The position numbers were made by a program, and so were the translations under genes. The notes beneath the pieces were generated by a model. It ran no database searches. It saw only the letters and a list, made by a program, of their open reading frames with translations, and was not told where the DNA came from. A stretch of 64,000 nucleotides of DNA from the NCBI GenBank assembly GCA_013397695.1, contig VYZI01000120.1:1393244-1457243 (forward strand), written 5' to 3'. Of this stretch, positions 20,306 through 34,283 are shown piece after piece. The number at the start of each line of letters is the position of its first letter. Position 1 is the first letter of the stretch. The DNA comes from Centropus unirufus (lineage: Eukaryota; Chordata; Aves; Cuculiformes; Centropidae).

Positions 20306-23300
20306 ACTAATTAGATAATCCCTGTCTGGTGCTAATGGGAAACTGTGTTTCGGGGAGGTTTGTTGTTGCACAGCTGAGGAGTAAGGCAATTAGCAGTAAC
20401 ATACACTAAAGCTGAGCCTCCAAACTTACACAAAATGTTTAACGAGACAGCTGGGACAGATACAATCGGGAGCCAAATGTGTTGCAAGTTGCTTACTGTT
20501 ATTAAACCTCAAGCATGTGGTTTGCAGTGTCTCCCTTAGATCTGCCCAATCCCTCCCCGTCCCACGTTGACTGGGAAGTGCCTCACGGGGCTGAAAGTGG
20601 GGTGCTGGGATCAGAGCTCCCCATCCAGATGTTTTGCAGAGCCACCGAGTGCTTTCTCGTGGTGCCAGACCTCCAGCAAGGTGAGTAGCTTTGTAAGCAC
20701 CAGATCACGGTGTCAATAATTGATGTTTTGTTTTTTTTTTCAGTTCCTGCTGAGATCTTGGCTATCAAATACCTGGCAGCTTGGAAAATTTTAGCAGTGA
20801 AATAGAGGAACTTTGTCTTGGAAACTTGAATTTTCTGAAGATGTGTATTTAATTAATGTGGCTGTTAATTCAATTGAAGGAAGGTGCATTATCAAATAAA
20901 CACCTTATCTGCTGCTTCAACCAGGAGCCTGATGGATTCCTGTAATTCCAGTCTTGCACCAATGAAAGGAAACATGTGCCATGTAGATGTTGATGTGTAC
21001 AGTCATCATTCATTTAGCGGAGCCTCAAACATGCATTTTGAGGCATATTTATCTGCCAGATGAGCTTCCTGCTGGTGCACAGGATCTGAGTTCAGAGCTG
21101 GGTTCAGCAGAGCTGTTGGGCATCGCTGGTTAGGGCTGAGCTTAAGGTGTAGCTTCTCCAAACCAGAGTCTGAAGAAGCCAAACCAATCTTCTGGTGCTG
21201 GAGGGACGCGGTTGCCCAAGGCGCTTGAGCTGGGTCTCCATCTGCTCGTGATGCTTAATTTGTGTCCTTCGGTATCTCAGGGGATAGGAATCGTTGTTCC
21301 TGCATTGTTATGGGCTCCTTGGTGAGAAGCATCATTCATCCCATGGTGTCCTTGATGGGAGCCTGGCTCTTCATCCTCTCCATGGTGGGAGGCTGGTAGA
21401 GTCAAGGTTTATGGGGTTATTATTTTGAAGAAGTCAGGCAGGGCTTGGAGGCACAGTGTGCTTTGTGCATGTCCAGTTCAGCTCATGAGTGTTAGAGGTG
21501 CTTAGCCACATCCTTATTTTGATGTTTTCACTGTGCGTGTCTATGAGGCCAGGATTAACCCCTAGCTTCTGACTACCTGCATGGAAGGGTTTAAAAAATG
21601 ACTTTAAATTCTTGCTTTCAGATTTTTTTTCTTGTATGCAACTTTCACAGTGGAATAATCTCTTCTATTTTTAATTATAGATTTGGGGTTCTGAACCAGG
21701 GCAGTCCTTAGAGCCGCTATGATCTTTCTACCTAACTTCCACCATCTCCCAGCTACCCCCTAGCAGTATTATTATAAAATTCAAACAAATAATTTTCTTG
21801 AAAGAAATGACATGCAGGAATGAACTCCCAGGGTGTCTGTCTGTTAAAGAAGTTGGCTCCCTAGCAGTAAATTGCACTGTAGTAAATTAGAGAGGCATTT
21901 CATAATTTCAAAATTGATCATTTTTTTTAATAGACGTTAATATATTCAAAGGAAATTTTGTGATCCAACTGTGCCAGCCAATGCAAGCATTAAGGCAAAG
22001 AGTCAATCAAGACATAATTTTGTGATCACATAATTCAGAATGGTTGTGGATTCTAAGTAACTTATTTTTTATTGCTGAGGTTCTATTATAGATAGCCGTA
22101 AAATGCTGTTTATGCCTATTCACTCATTCTCTTGACCCTTATTCAAAATATAGTGGTTTTTTTTACAATTCATTGTAAGCTGAAAAAATGTCAAACTCTG
22201 CAGGTAATGAGTGTTAATAGGGAAAGATTCTTTAACCGCAGGCTTTCTCAAGGCTTTGCACATCAGTTGCTAATTGGACTTGGAGAAATTGCTGAAATAT
22301 CTTTTGACTGTTGGGTCTGATCCATTCCTCTGGATCTGTGTCCGTATAATCAATTGCCTGACATCTGGTCCCTTTCCAGTTCCTTAAGACCAGAAAAGCT
22401 TCCGTATAGTTTGGATTTGCAGAGCACAAAATTAAAAACTGGCTCAGAGTTGACATAAGTGACACAGGTCACAGCATGGGCCAATTAATATTTTGAGCTT
22501 GGTTTCCTAAAAAATGACACTTGTGTTAGGAGGCTGCCAGCTCAGATGCCTGTGTGAGGATGTAGCCTTTCTTCTTGCAACCTTTGCACCCATTAACGTA
22601 TTTCAACCCTATTTGCCAACAGTAGAGGCTTAAAAGTGATGATATTCCTACAAATGTAGTGACAACAGACAGACAGCAGAGAAAATCCTTTTCAGAGCTT
22701 TAGAGTATGGGGAAGGCTGAAGAGTTACCTCAACTCAACGCGAGAGAATCAGCAGAGGAGAGGGATCACCTTGCAGGGATGCTGCAGGGGAACCGAAATC
22801 TTCCCCAAAGCTTGGGATTTTGAAGGCAAACAGGAGCTGCCCTGGCTCTTGCAGAGCTGCTTGTTTAAATGAAAAGGAGGAGAAGAGCTCCAATTTTTTA
22901 ACTGAGCCACAAGCCTTGTTGTTTGTTTGTTTTGTTTTTTTAATTGCTATAAGAAACCTTTTACTTTCTCTGCGTTATCTTTGGATTCTTTGCCTTCGAG
23001 TAAATCTGGAGATAATGCAGTTGGAAAGACTGAGTGTGGGCACATTTTAAATATTCCTGGTCTGACGTGCCAGTTTGTATTTCTGGATGCAATGGGGTAC
23101 CAATTACATATATTTTTTCAACAACCCATCTAAGCAGCACCAAAGCAGGGGCTTTGTCAGGCAGTGGCTTGCTTTCCCGTTCATCTCTTGCATTTATTGT
23201 TATGTATATTATACTTACAAAGCTGCTGGTTGCTTTCATCTTGCCTTTTTAATGCCTTGCTTATTTTTATCTTCATCCTGTTGTCTCTAAAGACGTCTTT

Positions 23301-23922
23301 ATAAAACAGTGTCTATCTGCTACGTGTGTCTCTTTTATTAATAATTCATTAATCAATTTAGACCAAAGAAAAAAGGCACCAAAACCAACAGCTAGAAGCG
23401 ATTTCTGCTCAGGAGCTGCACTGTGCATATTTTGCACCTTGGGCTACGTCATTTGCTGGTGCTGCCTGCAGAGATTCTGCCAGAGATATCTGGAGGTCCG
23501 TCTTTTTTGTTACGTGGAAAAAATGTTCCCTGGGAAATTGGTTGGTATTGAGCAAAAACAGCATCAAGTTTCTGGAGCTGGCTTTTGGTTTTTGCGAGGA
23601 AGCAGGGTTTTGCATGTGTGCTTACCAGACTGTGCTGGGCAGAGCAATTACAGGTTCCTCAAGAATTAAAATTCACTGGTGAGTGCACAGTCATATTTCA
23701 CTGAAGCTCCCAGTATTGAAGTCAAACTTGTTTTGGTGGTGTGTAGAAATTAATGCCTATTTCTGAGCAGGCAACTTGTTCTTACAGCCTGTATCGTTCT
23801 CCAGTTACTTTTAACACATCTTGGAGAGGGGAGATTTTGGCTTTGTCTGTATGTGGGCCTGAGGATTTCCTTGGTCAACTCATTCTGAAGAAGCCCTGTC
23901 CCATGCCAGCGCAGGACCTGGG

Positions 23923-24002
23923 TTTCTATAGGTATCTGTGATTCCATAGGTATCTGTCTAGGTATCCAGATAGGTTTCTATCCCCTTGGTTTCCATAGGT
24001 AG
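23923..24002. repeat. Imperfect short tandem repeat (ATAGGTATCTGT-like)
   Basis: Two clear copies of a 17-base unit containing ATAGGTATCTGT are followed by degenerate copies (TAGGTATCCAG, TAGGTTTCTAT, CCATAGGTAGG). This is a small decayed minisatellite about 80 bp long. Confidence 0.7.
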
Positions 24003-27000
24003 GAGCACCCAATGCACAGCTGTTCGGTGGCAGCTGGAGAAGAGAGTGTGACCGCTGCAGCTGTGCTTCTCTTGAATTGCTCCCAAATAAGTGCGGTCTG
24101 AGACCTGATGCTGCCTCTGAAGCTCCTCAAGCAGCTTGTGTGGGGCAGTTTGACGCTGCTGCTTCTCCCCAGCTTCAGCTGTGCACGAGCTCCTTCTCCC
24201 TGGTGTTCAGCACTGAAGCATTTCCAAACATTTTACCATAAAAAAACATTTTACCCTAACCAAATTTGCTCTACATGTCCCAAAGCTTTGCGTTAAGACT
24301 CACCTTTACTTCTGTCCTCCAGATAGAAAATACAAAGATTTGCTCGGTTTTCTTATAACCTTCAGTGGTTTGGTTCTACTCCAGTGTTGAAGCAGTTTAA
24401 CACTCCATTAACTATTTTGGAGCCGTTCTGGGAACCGTGCAAGGTAATGACTGTGCTACTTATTCCATGGCAAGTAAGTTCCCAGCACAATACAAACTCC
24501 TGTTAATAAACGCTGTCTGGTCACCAAGAGGAGACTTTTCCCTCTAAGGAAAATTAAAGCTTTTCCTTAGTCTGCTTCCGACGCAGAATTTCCCTCCTAT
24601 AATCCTCCGTTCAGTGGGCACAAAGCAGCTCAGTGTGAATTAACGGAGCTTGAGGAACCTTCCGGAGCCAGGTGAATCCCCAAACACACAAGATGTTTAA
24701 CATGTTCCCATACTTCATCCAAGCTTCTGCCACTAAGTCACAGGAAGGGATAACATTATGAGTTTGTAATTTATTTCCATATTCTTTAATCATATTTCAG
24801 TGGCTGTTTGGTTTATGACCTTTAAAACCACCTTAGATTTAGATTGATAAATGGGTAGCAAATAAATTTAGCAAAATAAGCAATTTCAGCCTATGGAAGG
24901 TCAGCAGAGGGCTGTGCAATCACGGCTTCCATTAATATGTTATATTTCAGTCAAAAGCTTTTAAATGCTGAAGGTTTTCAGAGGGAAAACCTATAGCTTT
25001 GATGAATGAGTTTCTTCTAATAGCTGAATGGGAAATGAAAATCAAAGTAAGGGGAAAAACCATCTTGTTTCCGAAGCAGAGATGAAAGTTAGGCGGTGGT
25101 TTTTCCTCGGGGATAGGGGCAGGACAGTCGCGTGGGTTCAGTAGTGAGCAAATTGCATTTCAGCTCGCGAGGCCATTTCACCAGTCTTGTAAATTAGTTA
25201 ATTGACAGAGCTTATTCATAATAACTCTTTTATTATTGACGTGGGGCTTGAGCAGAGGAGAGCCGCGCAAGACAAGTAAACTAAATAGGCAACATTATTA
25301 GCAGGTCTTGACAGGGAGGGAGAGGAGATTGCTCAGTGATGTTAACCCTCCATGTCCTGCTGGCAGCTCCTCTCGCAGTGTCAGCTGAGGTCCAAGCTGG
25401 CCAAGTTTTTAAGCCTCTTGGAGGTGAGTGAGTTTGATTCATTAATTACTTGCCGCATATTAATTCAGCTATTTTCACAACCAAATGCAGGGCTCCCTTT
25501 TTTTCTGGGATATAAGAAGTCAAATTAATGGAGAAAGCAATGCAAAAGCTTCTCATGGGACTGAGATGACCTTTTCTTCATGTTTTGTGCAGAGTAAGAA
25601 CTCTTATCTGTCGAAACTGGCGATGAGGGAGAGTTATTACTGGAGAGATCCAGGAGATGCATGAAAGCAGCACATTAAAAGCTGGGTTAAAGCTTATTTC
25701 TGATTCTCACAAAAGGCTATATTGGCCACATGTGAAGTTAAAAATCAATTGGAAAATCTTTGGGTTATTTTTTTAAACAATGACATAAAAGCAGTTGTTA
25801 TCTCTAAGAGCTGTGGGTCAGATCACTGGCCAGGATAAAAATACCTTTGATTGGCTCCTGCAAGTCAGAGTTGCCCTAGAGGTGATGTGACTTGCAGAGC
25901 TGAGGTTTATGAGGACAGGGACTTGGGATGGCTCCGTCCCCTGTGTGAGGGGTTGCAGGGATGGGGTGTGGTTTGCCTCTAGGAGACAATTGCTTGGGGT
26001 GGCCTCAGTCTGCTTTGCTGTGGGGCTGATGGGAGGAGGTCTCACAGCTGGTACGCAGGGATGTGCCATTGCCCCATTCCTCTGGTCCCACAGGAGGCAG
26101 GGCTCAGCCGCAGCCGTCTGCCAACACCGATTGTTGGCCAAGGTGGGGATGTGGGGCAAAACATGGGTGAGGATAACAAGGACAGGTGCGCTTTGCTGTC
26201 CAACATGGGTCTCATTACTGCAAAATGCAACCTCCCACTAAAATGAAAATTAATACGATACCTGAAGCAAAGATGTGTCAGTGGGACACACCCACAGTGG
26301 CAGCAATGCAGGACAGGGGGGCAGGGGCTGGTTTTGTGGGAAACCGTGAGGTTTATGCCAGCAGAGGACCTGTTGTCTCTGGAGCAGGGAGCCTGTTATT
26401 AATGCTTGAATTGCCAGTGATGTTCGCGTCTGATTTAGTATCACTTAAGTAAGTGATGTATGTTTTCAATTAGGAAGCAAAGATGCTTACTGCATCTCCA
26501 TGATATGTTTGGATGGAGAAAAGTGCTTTGCACAGTCTTTCTGTTTCGGGGGAGGTAAATGGAGCACAGGGCGTCCGTGGGTTGCTGGCTGCAAAGTTAT
26601 TTCAATGTCGGCTGGCAAAGCAAACTGCATCAAGTTCATCCTGTGTGTGTGCCATCACTTTGCTGCATCACTCTAGCACGCTTGTTCCACCTTCATGAAG
26701 GGTTTTCTTCTTAATTGTGATTAATTTATGTTGTGCTGAACTGCAAAAGAATGGGAGAGTGTTGCCCCCCCCCCTACAGATGGGGTCAGCTCCAGGGCAC
26801 ATTGTCCATCCTCCGCAAAGGTATCCATCAGGTCCAGACTCCAACAAGTCACATTTTCGTGTTGAAGGTGAGGCTGACAGCAAGCTCTTCAGATTCATGC
26901 ACTATTCATGCAGTCCTCTAGGCTTCAGTGAAGCCTTTATAAGATAATAAGAAATTAATGAAACGTGGCAGCCTACGCCTCCACTACAGTTTTCATCCAG

Positions 27001-30000
27001 GGCTCTCTGCGTTTTGCTAATATTTATTAACTGAGTCTTTCAATAGTCCAGCGGGTTCTGAGATTAATTTTAGATCCAAGGGACTTGCTTTGGGCAGTGA
27101 GTCCATGTCAGGGTTAGGATTAAACCTCACCTCCCTCCTTCACCTCCTGATTACTGTGGGAGGACATGGGCACCCTGTTTTGGACTCATCACCTCCTTTG
27201 CTATTTCAAGGGTGCTACGGTGTTTGCTGACAGAGCTTCTTGGGTGTCTGGGGTAGCTCTGCTTTTCAACACTGAAGGAAAACTTTGGATCCTGTGCCTA
27301 AGGAGGGTGAGGATGAGCGATCTCAAAAATACGTAACACAGTTGTGAGTAGAGGCAGGCACAGGGAAAGGATAAAGGCTCTGAAATGGAGGACAAGGGCA
27401 AAAATGATGTCCCACTTCTTGGTTCTTCTGGGGCAGAAGGAGAGAAATGAAGTGTTTTGTGATGGAAAGTTATGGATGTGAAAGGGCAGGTCAGCAAGTG
27501 GGAGAATTTAGGGAAGGACAGACCCGAGTGAGAGGAGAATGGGAAAGACAGGGGCTGGAAGGTGACAAGAAACAAAGGAGGGGAAAAAAAGCATTTGAAA
27601 AAGGACAAAATGCATAAGGGAAATGAGGATTAGTGTCTATAAGCACTGTTGTCCCATGCTGTCTATAGGATGGCTGTGACTGAGCCATTCCCTTGCACAT
27701 TTCCTGCTTTTGTAGTGATAATAAGGGTTTTTTCCGTCTGAGTTCGGGTCAATATTGGCTCTTCTTTCCATTTGAAACTGAGGTCACCCAGCACCAGAGG
27801 CTGTGCTGCCCGGCTTCGGCTCTTGGAGCTCCAGGCAGGGCAAAACGAGACCCTGGCTGTGCCCCTCGCTGAGGAGGCAAACCCGTCTACTGCCCCCTTG
27901 AAAAGATATGCGAAAGAAAACTACCGCTGTGACAGATGTGAGCGCATACTTGGCACGTGTTGTATGTAGCAATGAATAAGAAGGAAAAAGTTCATCATAT
28001 TTCAGGTTATTGAATCTGTCTGTGTAGCCCACAGATATGAGGCAGTTGACATTCTGTGTTTTCTTCAGAAATAGGAATAATCCCAACTCTCAGGCTGTTT
28101 CCCTTTCACGGAGATTTCATATCCTTTGATGCTTTTTTAAAAAAGAAATCGGACAACTAGACTAAAAAACACTCTTTTTTACAATCTATGCTTCCTAAGC
28201 AATATTTGAAAGCAAGCTCCTTCTATACTTGTACCAATTTCATTTAAATCTGCTTCTTTAGATCTGGTATTAAGGAGCTACTCACCTTTCTGCTATAGTT
28301 AGTGGCATCCCTGCAGAAGCAAGGATGTTAAAAATTGCCCGAGTGACTCCACTCCAGCCCTGAGTCTGATGCCTGTGTTCCACATGGTGATGGATACCAA
28401 GATGCTCCAAGAACTGCATCACAGGTGGATGTGAGATAATCTACTTCTGCCTCTCAACACCTGATCCTAATCCTTAACAGTCAGAGTCTTAGTCCCGTAA
28501 CCCCCAAGGTCTGCTACTCTTTGCCATGGTTTCTCCTGTGGTTGATTATAAACCTCCACCTATTTGTTAATGTTCAATTAAATGTCTGCACCTTCAGCTG
28601 CAATCCTTGAAAAAAAATCCCCTTACCAGCAATTTAAGCTGAGACTGGAATTGAAATTTCTTTTCTCCGCCTACTAAAATCCGGCTTCCTATACATTATT
28701 TACAGTTGTTTATCCTGCTGTGATAAAGACAACAGCTTTGTGGCTTTCCTGCACAAATCCGTTGCTCCCTTGCCGTGCCACCCCCTCGCACGACTCTTCG
28801 TGTCATCACGAGGGGGTCTGTTGAAAGCCAGAGCTGATTTACATCTGTGAAGTGTCACTTACTGCTGAGCTTACTTTTATGAAGATCGGCACTTACAACA
28901 GCTGCTTCGTGGGAGTTATTTGTGCTTTGTTTTTTTTTATTATTATTATTTTTATTTTTTTTTGCCATGCCTCCTCCTTTTTCTCTTGGTTACTGCTTGG
29001 GGAGGCTGAGCCTCATAGGAATGGGGAAATCTGGGGTCACGTGGAGATGTTCCTCTTCCCTAGAGCAAGGGGAGTCCCTGTAATCAAAGCACGCTGTGAT
29101 GGTGGCAGAAGGTTGCCTGGCCGAACCCCTCTTCGTAGCCTCAGGGTGCTGGTACTGCACACTTCGTTATTTCTCAAAGATGTGGGAGAAGGAAGAATTT
29201 CAAAGGGCCAAATGGGATCCCGCAATGAGGAGCCGAAGGGAGGAAATACGCCTGAAGTCTCGCGTTACTGTAAAATTGCTCTTTCAAATGGATGCAGTGA
29301 GGGAGAGGAGGAGTCTGGCTTCTGTAAAAGAAATGAGGTGTCTGGGCAAAAGCCAATGGTTGCTGAGGGTCAGAACTAAGCTAAGCCTCTCCATCCTTGG
29401 GATACGTCCATCTTTCCACGTGGAGCAGTTGTGATGCTGAAATCTCACAGCTGCACGTGCCTGAGGTGCTCAGGATGACCCTGACATGGAGTGGGGCTGG
29501 TGACTGGGGCTGGCTCCCCTGTTCCCTGCTGCAGACCACACAGGGGCTCTTTAGGGCACGCTTCCCTGTGGCTTTTAGTCACCGGGCACCATATGCGTTA
29601 CCTAAGATGCTGAGGTATATCCCACCTGACAAGGGACACTGCCTTTACACCTCCATGTGGGAGAAAAGAATAATTTATTCAAATTTATGATGGCTAACGG
29701 GCTTATCTAACTACAGTTAAAATAACTTGCTGAATTATTCATGTGGTATTTGGAATCCTGATTGGGGGAACAAATTAGCTGACTGAAAACTGGAGACTGA
29801 TGCTGCTGATTAATAATGCATAGAGGGAGGCTTGGTGTGGGACGAATAGGCGGGCTGGCTCCGAGCACACAGACCGGGTGTTTCCATGTTAGAATTGTTC
29901 TTGCTGGGCAGTGGCGTATGGATAAGGATCACCAGCTCCGCTGCTGGCTGAGCGGTTGGATGTGATTGCAGAAGCGGGAGCCTGTGTTGCATCAGTCAGG

Positions 30001-33000
30001 TATTTGTGCTCCTGAGCTGAAGGGCAAACGCGTGCCCTTCCCATGGAGAATTTATACTTTCTATAATGTCTCCAGCAACAGGTCAAACGCTGCCAGCTTC
30101 GTCTGAGCAAACCATCCCAGCAAAAGTCTTTTGGTTCTGGAGAGTCCGATTTTAAAGAGAAAGTGGCTGGACGTTTAGCAGAATGATGGTTTCTTTGCTT
30201 TAGATCTTGTTTAAAAAGTCAGATAATGCAGCGGATGGGAAAAGAAAGCCATCTAATCACCTGGAGATCATCTAATGGGCATTGCTCTACATAGAAATCC
30301 GTTCTTGCAGCACCAAAGAACTGGAAAATATTTAAGGACTTAAGATCACATTAGCTCTGAGGATTTGCCAGATGGTTTGGTGTGCCATCAGATAAGGATG
30401 ATATAATACAAACAGGGCACGACTTGGATAATGAGGGGCTATATGTGAAACGACATGATTGCTTGATTAAGATAATAGTTGAAGCATGTGGAGAAGGAAA
30501 TTATGATTTATATATTGCTGATTGTGAGGTTTATTTTAAGGACATAATTTAAAGATTGTCAAAATCGAAAAGAAAGATCCTGAGAAAAGGAAACAACCAA
30601 AAGGAGAAGAGAAAAATGCTGTTGAACAATAAATTTCTAAGGAGGAGGTGGGCATCAAAGATTATAGATACTGGAGAAAGACGAAGATAAGAGCTTCACT
30701 TCTTAGCAAAGAACAGAATCAGGAACCAAACACCCAATGGGGTCTGGAAGGACACTGGGTGTTTTCTACCACACCCTTGGGGGTGGGTTCTGCTTGAGTT
30801 CAGCTGGATGCACGGAAGGTCCTGCTGCCACCTCTTCTGGCCACCCAAGTCCATGTTGTTGGCGATACCAGTGTGTGGAGTCTGAGCAAGCCAGTCCTTC
30901 TGCATGTCTTAAACCATCTTCACAATGCCACACATCTTCAGCGGCGGACAGAAACCTGGAAAATGAACTGCTGCACGATCTGGGGGAAATCGGGGTATTT
31001 TCAAATCAGGCCAAAATATCTACTGCGGGTGTAACTGCAACCAATCTGGGCGATGCCTTGGTGGTGGTGAATGTTTCTGGTGAAACAGTGAGGTAGGGGG
31101 TGGCTTGGGAGGGGGATGGGCATTTTGGGCAAGGTGCTAGCATGGCCCACAGGCACCTGCAGTAGCAGGAAGGCATCCCGTGTCTCCAGTGTCAGGAGCA
31201 CGTGTGGGCTTCCTCCAAGGCAGCCAATTTGATGCCTGCAGTGCTGATTTGTTCATCTGCAATGCCTTTAATATGATTAATGTCGATGGTTTTGCAAAGT
31301 GATCAAGACAGACCTGGTCTGCCTGTAATTTCAGCCAAATTACAGTGATGTTCAATTTCAAATATACCTCTGATACGGTAATAGAAAAAGCTAATTTAGC
31401 ATATTGCTTTGACTTTGGGTAAAGTGGAGGCGATACTGAATATTGATCAACTACCTACACAGGTAGCAATATTGCAGGACAGTGATAAATATTTCTGTAG
31501 AGGCTGAGATTTATATTGTTATCCCTCTGCGAGCTTGTACGTTAACTCTTAGTTCCTTTAATTAGAGCTGCTCAAGGCAGGCTTTCAGCTTGCTTCCATT
31601 GTATTCCCATTATGAATCAAAAGTTTATTTGCTTCTCTGGTTGATGTGTGGGAAATAATGATATGGCATATAAGCTCACAACTTGCACAGCCACCATCAA
31701 AATGCCACAGTGAATGAAACTACCCATGTGTTATGACCTTGATGTATAATTTAAATAGATGATTTTTCAAGCCAAATAAAACCTTTCACATTAGGCAGTA
31801 GATGAGCCACTTGTATGTGCTACAAATACAGCTCCCCCCTCTCCTAATTAATAATAGAAAATAGTGGTGGAATAGATTTATGCTTGTCAGCAGAGCAGTT
31901 AACTGTCATGCCACTGATGAGTCAATGGCTTGTTGTATCATAAGTGCTGATAATACCCAGATCTAGGCTGGGCACTAAGCTGTGATATGGCAATTTAGCC
32001 TTCACACACCATTTAGTTATGCTTTTATTTTAGATTAATCTCTGTTTTTTTCCCTTTTTATTTCAGTTCTAATGCAATAGGCTCAACACTGACCCAGGTC
32101 ACAGTGTGAGAACTTGCTGTCACAGGCTGAACTTCAGCTGTGGCTGTTCCTGCGGGTTTTGGAGTGAAGGATGCCTGGCAGAGCCAGAGGAACAACCAGC
32201 TCATGGGCCCACCAGCACCTGGTGATTCCTGGATGGACCAAAGTCCATCCTGCGAGCAAGAGGAAAACACTGCTCTGGCTTCAACTGAATTGCAGAAGGG
32301 AGAGGTGTCCTGTTCCCATCCATGTATCTTCTAAGGAGAGGGTAATGTAAGGCCTCTTGGGCTGATACTGCTTCATTGGAGGTTTATTGCTACTCCATGT
32401 GACTCCTGGGGGGATTTAAGGTGAGTTCAGGTAGCGCAGGAAGGGTCTGGGTCAGAGTGGGAAGGGACCACTCTCTACTGAGACAACTGGCCATAGGGAG
32501 CCATTAGAATTAGGCTTAGAGTTAGAGTTGTTCCTGTTGAGAGTTGGCCACAGAATGTTATCCTAGACTTGCATTAGAGCTTGGTGGACAAGGTGCTATG
32601 TTTGATTGGTAAAGGGCTGCAATTCTTTCTTCATTAACCCACAAAATGCCTCCAAAACAGGGGCTAGGTGGTCCGCCTTATTTTAGAGGCTCCTGAAATA
32701 AGATTCTCCTTCAGCAAATTCTATTAATATAAATGATCAGAGTTCATCTCTGCACAAGCACCACTTGTATTTGGGATTTCGTGCATTTATTTGTGGGCTT
32801 TGCAGTACCTGTCTGGTACTTTGTCTTCCCCTGAGGACTGGCCCCACTGGTAATTTGCTTTTGGTTGATAACATCACCTCTGTTTTCCTCAACAAGGTTC
32901 ACTTGGAGCCCAGTTTATTTTGCAGGTGACCACAGCCCCTGGGTCACTGCTGTACCTGAACATTTAGTCCGGAGTATTTGAGCCTAAGGAGTGTGAGGGA

Positions 33001-34253
33001 TTTAGGAGACAATGGTGTCTTCTTCACAAAGCTCTCACCCCGCCTTCACAGGCTTGCAGAATCTTCTTGACAAAATCATCTTTACAAGGTGAATTTCAAA
33101 ACCTTTTGTGCAACAAGACCTTCCCTGCAGACCTAGAAATGCTCAATACTGTGAAGACCAGGGGTAGCCGAAACCTGTCTTTAGTGTTGCTCCACTGACA
33201 TTTCAGCAAAGTCGCATCGAATGAGTTCACCTGGGGAAGGAAATCTTGTAACCCTCCATGATCCTCACGTGCCAGCCAGAGGTAGCAGGAAAACCTCATT
33301 CAGGAATTGGGCACCTAAGACAGACAACTGCTATTTTTCAGGAGGTGAAATGACAAGCAGAAGAAAGGAAACTCAAGATATCTGATATATTAAATTTATG
33401 TGTATTTTCTCAGATAGAATAAACAGCTCCGTCAGATTGACCCTGAATGGTAGAGGAAGATCTTCTGTGCCTGTGGAATGGAGTTGCCTGCAGCAGAGGG
33501 GAGGGTTCTTTGTCCAACAGCTCTGCTCTGTATTTTATCACTCATGGTGATATTACACAGAATTCACAGGAGCTCTCTATTTCTGCTGCCCTAGATCTCA
33601 AAGCTATTAAAAAATTAGTCTGACCCTTCTTTGTGAACATCCAACACTCAGGAAAGGTTTAATCCTTCAGGAGCAGGGTTTTGAAATTCACTGAAAAATT
33701 ATATTCAGTAAAATTAAAATGTACAAAAAACCCCCAAAACATTGCTTCAGCTTGGTGGGAGATGCAAGGAAAGTCGTTATTCTCTGGAAAGTCTGATTTA
33801 AGGCGAATGTATCTGATACCCAGGTTTTTGACAGGGCTCCCAAGCTGTTCCTCCCATTTCCTGGTCAGTCTCTGGGATGCTTGGAGTGAAAGGTTTTTGA
33901 GGCTTCATTTCCATGCATTTGACTTACAAATTAAGGAGGGATTATAGCAATAGCACATGGTTACATGCTAAAATGTGTGTGAAAGAAATTGCATTTCATA
34001 TTCTTTAACCCTCTGATAATGAGCTTTGGGTGAAACCTTTCACTAGTAATTTTGGATCCTGACTTTGCAGTTGGATTGCCGTGTCTCATCCTTCCCACCT
34101 GTCCGTGGCTTAAATGCAGCTCCATGTGGCTCGAGGGATGCATTTCTGGCCGCACAGCCTGTGCAGGACCTCCTGTCCAGCGTTAGTGACCTCTACGGTC
34201 AGTTCAGTGAGTATCTCTCCCCACCGGCACTTCTTTGTTTTATCTATATTTAT

Positions 34254-34283
34254 NNNNNNNNNNNNNNNNNNNNNNNNNNNNNN
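34254..34283. other. Assembly gap (30 N)
   Basis: A run of 30 N is flanked by T/A-rich low complexity on both sides (TATATTTAT before, TTTTATTTTCC after). The true length and content are unknown. Frames running through it are meaningless. Confidence 1.

Larger units (their letters stand above)
19906..34253. other. Intergenic, no gene recognised
   Basis: More than 14 kb without a recognisable coding exon, CR1 copy or RNA gene. It contains an 18-T run at 20288-20305, a small tandem repeat at 23.9 kb, a TTA-rich stretch near 28.93 kb and a C run at about 26765-26775. Open frames reach 175 codons (28852-29379, +) but show no domain and begin at a low-complexity phenylalanine run. Homeodomain-type TAATTA sites are dense at about 25.1-25.5 kb. 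Confidence 0.6.

Noticed and set aside
28852..29379. 175-codon plus-strand open frame
   Set aside because: Its apparent membrane segment is a translated TTT/TTA low-complexity run, and the rest matches no family I know.
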